From NCBI RefSeq assembly GCF_001665625.1, contig NZ_LZSY01000205.1, positions 1-64,000 on the forward strand: a stretch of 64,000 nucleotides of DNA, in the 5' to 3' direction. This document shows, piece by piece, positions 51,124 to 58,876 of this stretch; positions within the stretch are counted from its first letter, which is position 1, and each line of letters opens with the position of its first letter. The position numbers were made by a program, and so were the translations under genes. Under the pieces are notes generated by a model. It was not told where the DNA came from, did not search any database, and saw only the letters and a program-made list of their open reading frames with translations. The stretch comes from Mycolicibacterium peregrinum (GTDB lineage: Bacteria; Actinomycetota; Actinomycetes; Mycobacteriales; Mycobacteriaceae).

Positions 51124-52281
51124 ATGAGCACATACGACCCCAACCGCGATGCCGACATGACCACTGACTGGCCCGCGAACCGCCCCGTCCCCCCGCCAGT
51201 AGACGATGAGGGTGCCACCGCCGTGGTACCCCGCCACACGCCGACCCCCCCGCCGCCCCCCACCAGCCCAGTTCCGCCCCAAACGGGGTACGGCCAACCC
51301 GCTACGCCCGGGTGGGCCCCACAGGCAACCCCGCCAGCCGCCGGCGGAGGGTGGCAACCCCCACAACCCCCCGGGCAATACCCGATGCCGGGCTATCCCG
51401 CAGGCCCGGGCACCCCGCCGGGCAAGAAGAAGCCCTGGGGCCTCATCGCCGGCGCGGTGGCCGTGGTGGCGATCATTGGCGCCGGCGCAGTGTTCCTCGT
51501 GGGCGGGGGCAGCGTCAACTTCGGATCCGACGACAACAAATCCGACACCGCGGCCAGCGAATCCACCAGCTCCGCGGCGCCCTCCACCACCGCAAGCGAG
51601 GACTCCGAGGGCTCATCATCGAGCGACTCTTCCTCCAAGGGCTCGTCAGGCTCGGGATCGTCGTCGCCCACGACCTCGTCGGGGCCGGTGGCCGGCGGCT
51701 CAGGTTCGGTTGAGCCCAACAGCTTGCCCACCCTGCTCGCTTCAGTCTCCGAGCTCAATGAACGGTTTGAAGCCAGTCTCACCCCCGCCGCAGCCGTGAC
51801 CAACTCGCCGTTCAGCGGCATGACCGTCATGCCTTCCAACTGTGCCGGAGCCTTGCTGCCTGGAATTGATTACGTCTACAGCACCGCCAACTACACCGGA
51901 TTTGCCGGCCAGATCCTCACCGACGACGCCTCCGGAACCAAGATCATGCAAGCGGTGATCTCGTTCAACTCCGAAACCGAGGCGACCCGCTTCTACAACG
52001 ACCAATTCACCGCCTGGAAAGGCTGCAACCGCACCGAAATCACCGCCTCCGGCGGCGGTCAACATCAGACCATCAAGGCCGGGCTCGCCACAGACAGCGA
52101 AAACACCGGGACCATGCTGATGTGGCCCGACCTATCCGACAGCGGACGTGGCTGCGAGCGAGGTATGACACCCCGCAACAACGTCATCGTCGACGTGCGC
52201 GTCTGCCGCCAGTCCAAGCTCGGCTCCTCGGGCTGGACCCTGGCACGAGACATCGGCAAGAAGATCAACGGCAAGCGCTGA
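51124..52281 (+). CDS. Membrane-anchored PknH-type sensor protein with Pro-rich tail
   Basis: ATG 51124 gives 385 residues. Residues 1-105 are cytoplasmic and rich in Pro, Gly and Gln, with a Thr in DEGATAVVPRH that may be a kinase target. One helix (WGLIAGAVAVVAIIGAGAVFLVGGG) is followed by a long Ser/Thr linker (about 65 residues) and the PknH_C-like domain: LLASVSELNERFEASLTP, MPSNCAGALLPGIDYVYSTANYTGFAG, VISFNSETEATRFYNDQFTAWKGCNRTE, GRGCERGMTPRNNVIVDVRVCRQS. It is in an operon with the previous gene and ends at a strong terminator. Confidence 0.85.
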   Translation: MSTYDPNRDADMTTDWPANRPVPPPVDDEGATAVVPRHTPTPPPPPTSPVPPQTGYGQPATPGWAPQATPPAAGGGWQPPQPPGQYPMPGYPAGPGTPPGKKKPWGLIAGAVAVVAIIGAGAVFLVGGGSVNFGSDDNKSDTAASESTSSAAPSTTASEDSEGSSSSDSSSKGSSGSGSSSPTTSSGPVAGGSGSVEPNSLPTLLASVSELNERFEASLTPAAAVTNSPFSGMTVMPSNCAGALLPGIDYVYSTANYTGFAGQILTDDASGTKIMQAVISFNSETEATRFYNDQFTAWKGCNRTEITASGGGQHQTIKAGLATDSENTGTMLMWPDLSDSGRGCERGMTPRNNVIVDVRVCRQSKLGSSGWTLARDIGKKINGKR

Positions 52282-52293
52282 TTCCAGCTGCCA

Positions 52294-52331
52294 AACGGGC
52301 CAGCTCAACCGGGGGGTTGAGCTGGCCCGTT
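52294..52331 (+). terminator. Strong hairpin after the sensor-protein pair
   Basis: AACGGGCCAGCTCAACC, loop GGGG, then GGTTGAGCTGGCCCGTT, a perfect 17-bp stem. It ends the rightward operon and would also stop leftward transcription from the Cas12m gene. Confidence 0.8.
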
Positions 52332-52400
52332 CGCATTCAGGCCACGGTGGTTCCACATCCGGACATCGAAGCTACCAAGCCGCCCCGCTGGCTCCCGACA

Positions 52401-54203
52401 TCATGAAAGCACACCAGCACCGCGCAGCATCAACAAAGTGGTCGACGCATCAACCTCATACTGCTCACCGCACCCCTCGCATGTCACCAGCGACGAGGCG
52501 AACCGGCCGTCGCCGGGATTCTGATAGCCGCACGCAGCATGAATGCGCGCTATCCCCTTGGGCGACACCGCCTCACATCGCAGGCCGGCACGCCGGGCGG
52601 CTGCCTCCACCGCCTCTCTAAAGCGACCAGGTGCCGCCCGATGCCGACGCTCCGCACTGCGCTGCAACGCCACCGGTTCCCCGGGATCAGAATTCGCGAC
52701 CCGTGCCAGCTCGGACAAATCCATGTCATCGACGACCACCATCCGGGCCTGCCCGATGATGGCCGCCGAGACTTGACGGTAGAGATCGTCGCGGTGGCCC
52801 AGCGCACGGCGGCGACCATGCTCCTGTCGGTCCCACAACCGCACATCGACTTTCCGCCATGCTTCCAGCGTGGCACCGATGCCGTCAGGCGCTTCACTAT
52901 CTCGCCAGGCTTTGGCCACGGCGGCAAACTGTGCCGGAGAACGCCACTGGCGCACCACATCGGCTGTGAGAGCGCGCCCTTGGCTCTGCACCGGGCCATG
53001 GGCGTGCAGCCAGGCGGCCAATGCATCCCGCACATGCGGCAGTGATTCTGCGCGCATCGACCCGAGTTGGTCGGTTCGGTCAAGCCGGGCCGTGATCGCC
53101 GGCGGCACCACGATATGGCCTGTCGTCGCCCCGGGGTCGGCGATCATCACGGATTCCAATGCCGGCGGAATCTGCAGAGGCGCTGTTGAACGCCACGACG
53201 CCACTTGAATGCCCGATTCCGTTTGACGCCAACCTAAATGCACCGCCACAGCCGCCCGATCAGAGGCCAGGGCGTGCTGCTGATCGGTGCGAGCGGTGAC
53301 CAATACCTGCGCTGTCCGGCGCGCGGCGATGCGCTTGACGCTCAATCTCACGTGCGTGATGTCGGCTTGGGCCGGCAGCCACCGGTGAGCCTGCACAGGA
53401 ATGTCGACCCACTGTGGTTGCCCTTCGCCGGTGCTGCCCACCCGCATCCTTACACTTACCCGGCCCGCTGCCCGCCGTTCGGCGGGAGCCATCGCCTCCC
53501 AGCGTTGCGGCGCAATCCATGGCAGCACTGCGAAATACGAATACCGGCCCTGCGTATTCGCCAATGTCGCTGGCGTGCGGATCGGTGCAGCGTCACGGCG
53601 CTGGATCTGCACTGTCAAGGTGCCGGTTCCGTCAAACCGTCTGTGCCGCAATTGAGCTGGGCGGCCCTCGCGCCGCTGCTTGTTGATTCGCTGCACCAGG
53701 GCTTTATGCTGGGCGGCGATGTCGTTTACCGTCGCCCAATAGAGCCCTTGACCGGTGTATTTGGTGTACAACGCTTTCTGATCAGCGCGCAGTTGCTTCA
53801 AACGGTCGCGCCGACGCTGGGCCGATACGTCGCGCACCGCCGTGATCGCGTCACGACGTGCCTGACGGGCCTCGCTGAGACGATTCTTAGCCGCCCTGAG
53901 CTGGGCCTGTATTTCGGGAACCGTTCGGCGGCTGGACCGTTGCACCCGCAGGGCTTTGGCCTGTTCGGTGACGGCGGCGCAGTCCGTCTCGGCCTGCTCG
54001 AGTTCGGTCTCAGCGCTGGCCACACCGGGATAGGACGACCACAGGGCCTTCACATCGGCGTCATAGGCCAGGTGCAACGCCACAAACTCTTCGCGGGCCT
54101 CGTGAGCGAGTCGCAGTTGGGTCTCAATGATCGGGGGCAACTCCCAGCGGTAGTGCACGCCAAAGGTGTGCACAGTCACCGCACCCGTAGGGATGGAGGT
54201 CAT
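52401..54203 (-). CDS. cas12m: Cas12m-like (type V-M, former V-U4) CRISPR effector, no array nearby
   Basis: From ATG 54203 the product is 600 residues. It agrees along its whole length, from memory, with the miniature Cas12m of Mycolicibacterium mucogenicum (596 aa): TVHTFGVHYRWELPPIIETQLRLAHEAREE at the start, LWSSYPGVASAE, ARQARRDAI, RFDGTGTL, HRWLPAQADIT, VAVHLGWRQTE, RALGHRDDLYRQ, VVVDDMDLSEL and the zinc finger ACGYQN-CEGCGEQYEVD. RuvC-I has His322 (VHLGW) where nucleases have Asp. RuvC-II is D492/D493 and RuvC-III D585. Cas12m binds DNA with a guide and blocks transcription without cutting. No cas1, cas2, cas4 or repeat array is visible. The upstream frame to 54479 is out-of-family and left out. 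Confidence 0.9.
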   Translation of the reverse strand: MTSIPTGAVTVHTFGVHYRWELPPIIETQLRLAHEAREEFVALHLAYDADVKALWSSYPGVASAETELEQAETDCAAVTEQAKALRVQRSSRRTVPEIQAQLRAAKNRLSEARQARRDAITAVRDVSAQRRRDRLKQLRADQKALYTKYTGQGLYWATVNDIAAQHKALVQRINKQRREGRPAQLRHRRFDGTGTLTVQIQRRDAAPIRTPATLANTQGRYSYFAVLPWIAPQRWEAMAPAERRAAGRVSVRMRVGSTGEGQPQWVDIPVQAHRWLPAQADITHVRLSVKRIAARRTAQVLVTARTDQQHALASDRAAVAVHLGWRQTESGIQVASWRSTAPLQIPPALESVMIADPGATTGHIVVPPAITARLDRTDQLGSMRAESLPHVRDALAAWLHAHGPVQSQGRALTADVVRQWRSPAQFAAVAKAWRDSEAPDGIGATLEAWRKVDVRLWDRQEHGRRRALGHRDDLYRQVSAAIIGQARMVVVDDMDLSELARVANSDPGEPVALQRSAERRHRAAPGRFREAVEAAARRAGLRCEAVSPKGIARIHAACGYQNPGDGRFASSLVTCEGCGEQYEVDASTTLLMLRGAGVLS

Positions 54204-54396
54204 GCACACATCCAATCGGTTGCGGCACACCACATCGGAACTACGACGCCGCTCCGCTGGCGAATTCGACGAGCATAGCAGCGCCGGACGCCGCGGCGGC
54301 TGGTAGGCATCACAGTTCTGGCGGCGTACGAACCGCTGGCCGCTGCATGCGATGGGGCCAGATGAGCCGGCAATACCCTGGCGCGTTGTCGGTTCA
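54204..54396. promoter_or_regulatory. Upstream region of the Cas12m-like gene
   Basis: A 193-base gap separates the gene from its upstream neighbour. I see no CRISPR-like repeats in it and no copy of the GTAGCG motif, only scattered GCCGC-rich words. It presumably holds the promoter; a solitary guide RNA cannot be excluded. Confidence 0.35.
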
Positions 54397-55428
54397 TTAC
54401 CGCCAGCTCCGGCTGTACATGTAGTGACTGAACCCGACAGCCAGCAGCAGATCCGGCACGGGGAACGGCTGCGGCTCAAGGCAGTGCAGGATGAAATCGA
54501 ATGTCGGTCTTCGGGCGCCCGGGTCGCGCATTACCGGCTCAACCACCGCGATTGTCTGCCCCGTGACGTCATGCACAGGATCCTCGTTGGCGCGTGACCA
54601 AAGCCGTTGCCGGACTTGGGTCGAACCCAACAAATGGCCGTGTGACCACATCTCAAGGGGAATCCGCTGTGTTCCGGCGACTCGCCAAAGGGAACTCGAT
54701 TGTTGGAGCTCGCCCACCACCGTCCCAGACAGGTCGCGGACTTCGATCCGCTGCGTGAGTCCCCCGCGGCGGGTCAAGTACATCACCGGCGTGCCGTCAG
54801 GACGACGAACTTCAAAGTGGGCGTCGACCGTTGTATCCCGCCATGCCCCCGGCTCAGGACCACGCGGTGTGATGAAGACCAGTTGCCCGTGCCAGGTCGA
54901 CTGCACCGAGCACACAATGTCATCGGCGCCGGCAATGCCCCGAAAGTGCAGCAGGGGCTGCCCCAAGGGGTACTCGTGAGGGCGCGGAGGCGGCCGGCCG
55001 CCGTGGTCCGGGACCGCAGTGCTCGCAGGTTCCCTCAGTGGCACCCCCGTCTCCCCAAATACCGGCGGCAGGGCCGTCAACCATCGCTGGACCGCAGAGA
55101 TCTGGGCGTCGATATGCCGTATCTGGTTGGGATCGGCGGCGGTGCGGTGATGAACCAGCAGAGCAAGAACCCGATTGATGCGAGCATGCTCAACCGTGAC
55201 CTCTCGATAAGGTGCCGAGGCCACCAGCGGCCCGGGCCACCGGGCGGCGAATGCCGCCGATTCCCCCATCAACTCATTGATCTTGCGTTCGCGGCGCTCC
55301 CAATCAGTGCGAACCGCGCGGTTCTTGGCGATCATCTGAATCACCCACAACACCACACCGACTACCAGGATGAATACGAAATCGCCTGGGCTGTCCGGCG
55401 CAGGCGCCGCGAGCACATCCGCGCGCAT
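54397..55428 (-). CDS. Membrane-anchored scramblase/LURP-one-like protein
   Basis: A 343-residue protein. One N-terminal helix (FVFILVVGVVLWVIQMIA) is followed by a helical region with WERRERKINELMGESAAFAARW and RHIDAQISAVQRWL, then a beta-rich C-terminal half: VDAHFEVRRPDGTPVMYLTRRGGLTQRIEVRDLSGTVVGELQQSSSLWRVAG and SQVRQRLW-like STQVRQRLWSRANEDPVHDVTGQTIAVVEP. This resembles the tubby/LURP-one/scramblase barrel, which binds membrane lipids. The topology puts the barrel in the cytoplasm or outside depending on the helix; I cannot decide. It shares the strand with the kinase operon, with a 133-base gap. Confidence 0.6.
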   Translation of the reverse strand: MRADVLAAPAPDSPGDFVFILVVGVVLWVIQMIAKNRAVRTDWERRERKINELMGESAAFAARWPGPLVASAPYREVTVEHARINRVLALLVHHRTAADPNQIRHIDAQISAVQRWLTALPPVFGETGVPLREPASTAVPDHGGRPPPRPHEYPLGQPLLHFRGIAGADDIVCSVQSTWHGQLVFITPRGPEPGAWRDTTVDAHFEVRRPDGTPVMYLTRRGGLTQRIEVRDLSGTVVGELQQSSSLWRVAGTQRIPLEMWSHGHLLGSTQVRQRLWSRANEDPVHDVTGQTIAVVEPVMRDPGARRPTFDFILHCLEPQPFPVPDLLLAVGFSHYMYSRSWR

Positions 55429-55561
55429 TACTCCTCCGGGGGCCTTTCGCCAGGTTAGTGGTCAATGGTGCAGCAGCGCATCCGGGCGTATGCTGGTTTG
55501 CTGGCGGTACCGTCGGTTAACCCGAACAAACGACGCCGGCCGGGGCCGCCGACGAACGACA
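55429..55561. other. Gap between scramblase-like gene and kinase operon
   Basis: A 133-base stretch without a gene. I see no array, hairpin or motif copy in it. It may carry the promoter of the scramblase-like gene. Confidence 0.3.
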
Positions 55562-57664
55562 TCACGCGGGCAACTGGTCCACCAGTTGGCCTACAAACGA
55601 TTTATCTAAAAACTGAGTGGCCAGGACTCCCCCCGGATTCTCCAGTGCGGCAATGGTATCCGGGTCATCCACGATGACCATGGCCCCGCGGAACGCGCTG
55701 AGTTCTACAGGCAAGCCAGCCGCGCCACCACCGCCTGCGGCCTTATCGGTGCGGATGACCACCAGCACGTTAGAGTCGACAATATAGAGCTTGTTCAGGT
55801 TGCCAACCGGGCGCGTGGGGCCCGTATCGTCATCGGATCGGACCATCTTCTGGTCATAGGTCAACCCGATCGAGGTGAGGAAATCGGAGGCGTTGGAAGG
55901 CGCCAGAGTCCAGCTCACGCCGCTATCGCTCATATTCAACACCGCCGCAGTCTTGCCCGCAGCTTTGCTGTTTTGGTTACGCAGGTCGTTCTGTTGGGCC
56001 ACCACCGTTGAGATCAATTGCGTTGCGGCACCATCTTTGCCCATGATCTTGGCGATCCACTTGAGCTGCGATTGCCAATTCCATGGCTGGTCAATGTCAG
56101 TGGGCCGAGTAACTGTCGGCGCTATCGCTGTCAGCCGCTGGTATGTCGAATCGTCGACGTCGCCGGTGGCAAGAATCAGGTCGGGTTTGGCCGCCTCGAT
56201 GGCACTGGTGTCGATGAAATTCATGATCGCCGGGTCGCCGGTGATCTTGTCGCGAATCCACGATGGCACCGTGCCTGACGGCGTGGCCACGGCCACAGGT
56301 TGTATTCCCATGGCCAGCAGCGCATCAGCGTCACCTGGCCCCAGGGCCGCCACCGCGTGCGGGCTGGCGGTGATCTCGGTCTTGCCGTGAGCATGCGCGA
56401 TGGTCTGCGGCGAGTACGGTGCATTATTCGGGTTACTTCGGTACAGCACAAAGAATCCCGCGGCGACGAGGACCACAACAAGGGCGATCGCAGCCGCAGG
56501 TATGACGATCCGGCGCTTGCCTGATTTCTTTTCCACCGGAGGCAGCACTGCTGACGGGCGAGGCGGGGCCGGCGGACCGGTGAACTCGCGAGGTTGCGTT
56601 TGCGCGTGCGCGCCACTGAATTGTCCGCTGGGGAAGGGAGCCGCAGGCGGGCCCGCCCGGTGGCCGGCCCCGGTCAACGGTGCAGCGCTCCGTGGCCCCG
56701 AGGACTGCCACTGCGGCGACCGGCCGGCGGGATGAGTCGCCCCGTCGGGTGCCGCCGGCGGGGACGCGGACCACTCCTGGGTGATGGTGGACCGGGGGAT
56801 TGCCGTCGTGTTGTCCGCGATAGCGGTGGTTGCCGCTACAGCTAGTTCACGCGCAGTCTGATAGCGCGCATTCGGGTCTTTCGCCATGGCCTTGGCGATC
56901 ACGTCGTTGAGGCCAGAAGGCAAGTGCGGAGCCAAGTCGGTGACTTTTGGCGGATCCTCGAACACATGCGCGGTCACGATGGCAGGAACCCCACCTCGCC
57001 CCGCGAACGGCGTCTTTCCCGTCAACAGCCGAAACAGGCTGCACCCCAAGGAATAGATGTCCGCCCGGTGGTCGAGCTGATCAGAGTTTCCAGTCAGCGC
57101 CTCGGGTGCGGCATAGGCGATTGACGCCATCACCGTGCCATCGGTGGTCAGGTGGGCCGTATCGTCCTTGGCGCGTGCGATGCCAAAGTCGGCCAGAAAA
57201 ACGCGCTCGTCCTCACCCTCGTGGTCGGCTCCGGCGATGAGGAAGTTCGCCGGCTTGATATCGCGGTGCAACACCAGCCGGCGATGCGCGTAATCAAGGG
57301 CCTTGGCCACCTCAGTGATCACATGAGCGGCTCGGACCGGAGTCATTCTGCCGTCAATCAATTCACGATCAGCGTCGGTCCCGGCGACGTACTGCATCGC
57401 GATCCACAGCTGGCCGCCCTCGGTCTCTCCGCGCGAATAGACGGCGACAATGTTGGGATGGTCGAGCGTAGCGGCCACCGTAGCCTCACGATCAAAGCGG
57501 GCCCGGAACTGCGGATCGTTGGAGTACTCGGCACTGAGAACTTTCAGCGCATCGCTGCGCGGCAGCGTCGGGTTGGCGGCTCGATACACGATGCCCATGC
57601 CGCCACGGCCCAGAACACCCTGGATCGCGTAGCCGCCGACTTCGTCACCAGGCTTGAATTCCAT
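55562..57664 (-). CDS. Ser/Thr protein kinase with siderophore-binding-like outer domain
   Basis: A 700-residue PknB-type kinase. Residues 10-275 are the kinase: G-loop VLGRGGMGIVY (17-27), K41 (DALKVL), HRDIKPANFL (D135), DFG (159-161), activation loop with THLTTDGT-like AHLTTDGT, APE (187). A Pro-rich linker (295-385) and one helix (IVIPAAAIALVVVLVAAGFFVLY) lead outside. The outer domain (425-700) looks like a class III (FecB/FepB, TroA-fold) binding protein: VAALGPGDADALLAMGIQPVAVATPS, KPDLILATGDVDDSTYQRLTAIAPTV, QSQLKWIAKIMGKDGAATQLI and AAVLNMSDSG. Mycobacterial kinases are known with PASTA, NHL or PknH domains; a ferric-siderophore-type domain would sense iron or siderophore. It ends the four-gene operon from 61.3 kb. 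Confidence 0.88.
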   Translation of the reverse strand: MEFKPGDEVGGYAIQGVLGRGGMGIVYRAANPTLPRSDALKVLSAEYSNDPQFRARFDREATVAATLDHPNIVAVYSRGETEGGQLWIAMQYVAGTDADRELIDGRMTPVRAAHVITEVAKALDYAHRRLVLHRDIKPANFLIAGADHEGEDERVFLADFGIARAKDDTAHLTTDGTVMASIAYAAPEALTGNSDQLDHRADIYSLGCSLFRLLTGKTPFAGRGGVPAIVTAHVFEDPPKVTDLAPHLPSGLNDVIAKAMAKDPNARYQTARELAVAATTAIADNTTAIPRSTITQEWSASPPAAPDGATHPAGRSPQWQSSGPRSAAPLTGAGHRAGPPAAPFPSGQFSGAHAQTQPREFTGPPAPPRPSAVLPPVEKKSGKRRIVIPAAAIALVVVLVAAGFFVLYRSNPNNAPYSPQTIAHAHGKTEITASPHAVAALGPGDADALLAMGIQPVAVATPSGTVPSWIRDKITGDPAIMNFIDTSAIEAAKPDLILATGDVDDSTYQRLTAIAPTVTRPTDIDQPWNWQSQLKWIAKIMGKDGAATQLISTVVAQQNDLRNQNSKAAGKTAAVLNMSDSGVSWTLAPSNASDFLTSIGLTYDQKMVRSDDDTGPTRPVGNLNKLYIVDSNVLVVIRTDKAAGGGGAAGLPVELSAFRGAMVIVDDPDTIAALENPGGVLATQFLDKSFVGQLVDQLPA

Positions 57665-57673
57665 TGTTGCCTA

Positions 57674-58876
57674 TTACTTTCCGACCAATATCAGGTACTG
57701 GGCTGCGAGTTGTTGGGCGGCGTCTTTTTCCTGCTGAGATGCGGTAATCATGACCCACCTGTCTGCCGACGCGGTGCAGATGTATTTCAATGCGCTCTTG
57801 TCCGCGAAAAAGCACTTCGCACTGGGCATCCCGGGAACGCTGCCTGCCGGCTTGGCCTCGTCGCTGTAGTCTTTGCCGACCTGGTCTGCAAGTGTGGCGG
57901 CCGCGGCGGCATCACGCGCCTGATAGACCCGGTTGCCGCCCGTTCCGATCGACACGGCATCCACGCCCGCGGTCTCGAACCATTGCTGCACACCGGGTTG
58001 GAGGAAATGCAGCGCGCCGCTGGCTCCGTACACTCCCATCACGGGGATGAGCTTATTCCCGGTCGGCAGGGTACGAATCCACAAATGCGTTGGGTCGGTA
58101 TCCATGGTCGCGAACTGGGCGGGATCGGTCGGCTGAAACGAGTCGATCGCCGGCAGCTGTAGGTCGAGGGTCTTGGAGACCAAGGCCTCGGCCCGAGCAC
58201 CATCGACGGCGACCGCTTCTTGGAACAAGACGAACTGCCCGTGTGCGGTGAAGCTCGACACAACGGTTCGGCCGTCCTTGGCGAGCGCCTTTTTCGCCAA
58301 CGCCTCGGGATGCCCGGCCACCGGGACCGGATCGGATGAAGCCGCGTCCAGCGGTGGCTCCATCTGTTGGTGCGTGTCAGTGGCCACTGCGGTGGCATCC
58401 TGATCGTTGGGGAAACGCATCACCACATTGATCAGTTCGACGCGGCGGGCGATCTCCTGGTCGGGTTCGGCGCGACCGCTGGCGAACCCGTTGACAAAGC
58501 CGTGCGAGTTCGCGATGTCTGCCCCGGGCGCACGCAGGACCAGGTTCAGTGCCGGGGACGCGATCGCGGGTCCGATCGTTGTGACCAGTCGTTGGGTCAG
58601 AGCGGGGTCGACCTGCCATGGCCCGATGACATGGTCGGCCAATTGGTGTGCATCGGTAATGGCGCCGGCGCGGGCCGATGGCTCAGGTGGCGCCTGTTTG
58701 GTGGTCGGATAGTTGCCTGGCTGCAGTAACGCCGTGTTGACCGATTCGGCGGATACGGAAGGGTCTTTGAGCGCCGAGCCCTCGATCACCGTGCTGCAGC
58801 CAGATACGCCCATCGCGAGTGCCACGACCCCGCCCAGGACCCCCGGCAGCCGGTGTGCGCCAACCCTGTGAATCAT
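57674..58876 (-). CDS. Lipoprotein of the kinase operon (DUF7373-like), copy 2
   Basis: From ATG 58876 the product is 400 residues. The signal ends in ALAMGVSGCSTV, a lipobox. Mature features: NTALLQPGNYPT, VIGPWQVDPALTQRLVTTIGPA, NSHGFVNGFASGRA, FTAHGQFVLFQEAVA and HFLQPGVQQWFETAGVDAVSIGTGGNRVYQARDAAAAATLADQV. It resembles large mycobacterial lipoproteins (DUF7373) of unknown function. It overlaps copy 1 upstream by four bases and precedes the kinase by 10 bases. Its partnership with an iron-sensing-like kinase domain suggests an outer-face accessory. Confidence 0.8.
   Translation of the reverse strand: MIHRVGAHRLPGVLGGVVALAMGVSGCSTVIEGSALKDPSVSAESVNTALLQPGNYPTTKQAPPEPSARAGAITDAHQLADHVIGPWQVDPALTQRLVTTIGPAIASPALNLVLRAPGADIANSHGFVNGFASGRAEPDQEIARRVELINVVMRFPNDQDATAVATDTHQQMEPPLDAASSDPVPVAGHPEALAKKALAKDGRTVVSSFTAHGQFVLFQEAVAVDGARAEALVSKTLDLQLPAIDSFQPTDPAQFATMDTDPTHLWIRTLPTGNKLIPVMGVYGASGALHFLQPGVQQWFETAGVDAVSIGTGGNRVYQARDAAAAATLADQVGKDYSDEAKPAGSVPGMPSAKCFFADKSALKYICTASADRWVMITASQQEKDAAQQLAAQYLILVGK

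Noticed and set aside
52401..54203. A plain TnpB of an IS605 or IS607 element
   Set aside because: There is no tnpA, no transposon ends, and the N-terminal half and length fit Cas12m rather than TnpB (about 400 residues).
52282..55561. A CRISPR array next to the Cas12m-like gene
   Set aside because: I read the gaps at 52282-52400, 54204-54396 and 55429-55561 on both strands and saw no repeats of CRISPR size with spacers between. The only strong repeat there is a terminator hairpin at 52294.
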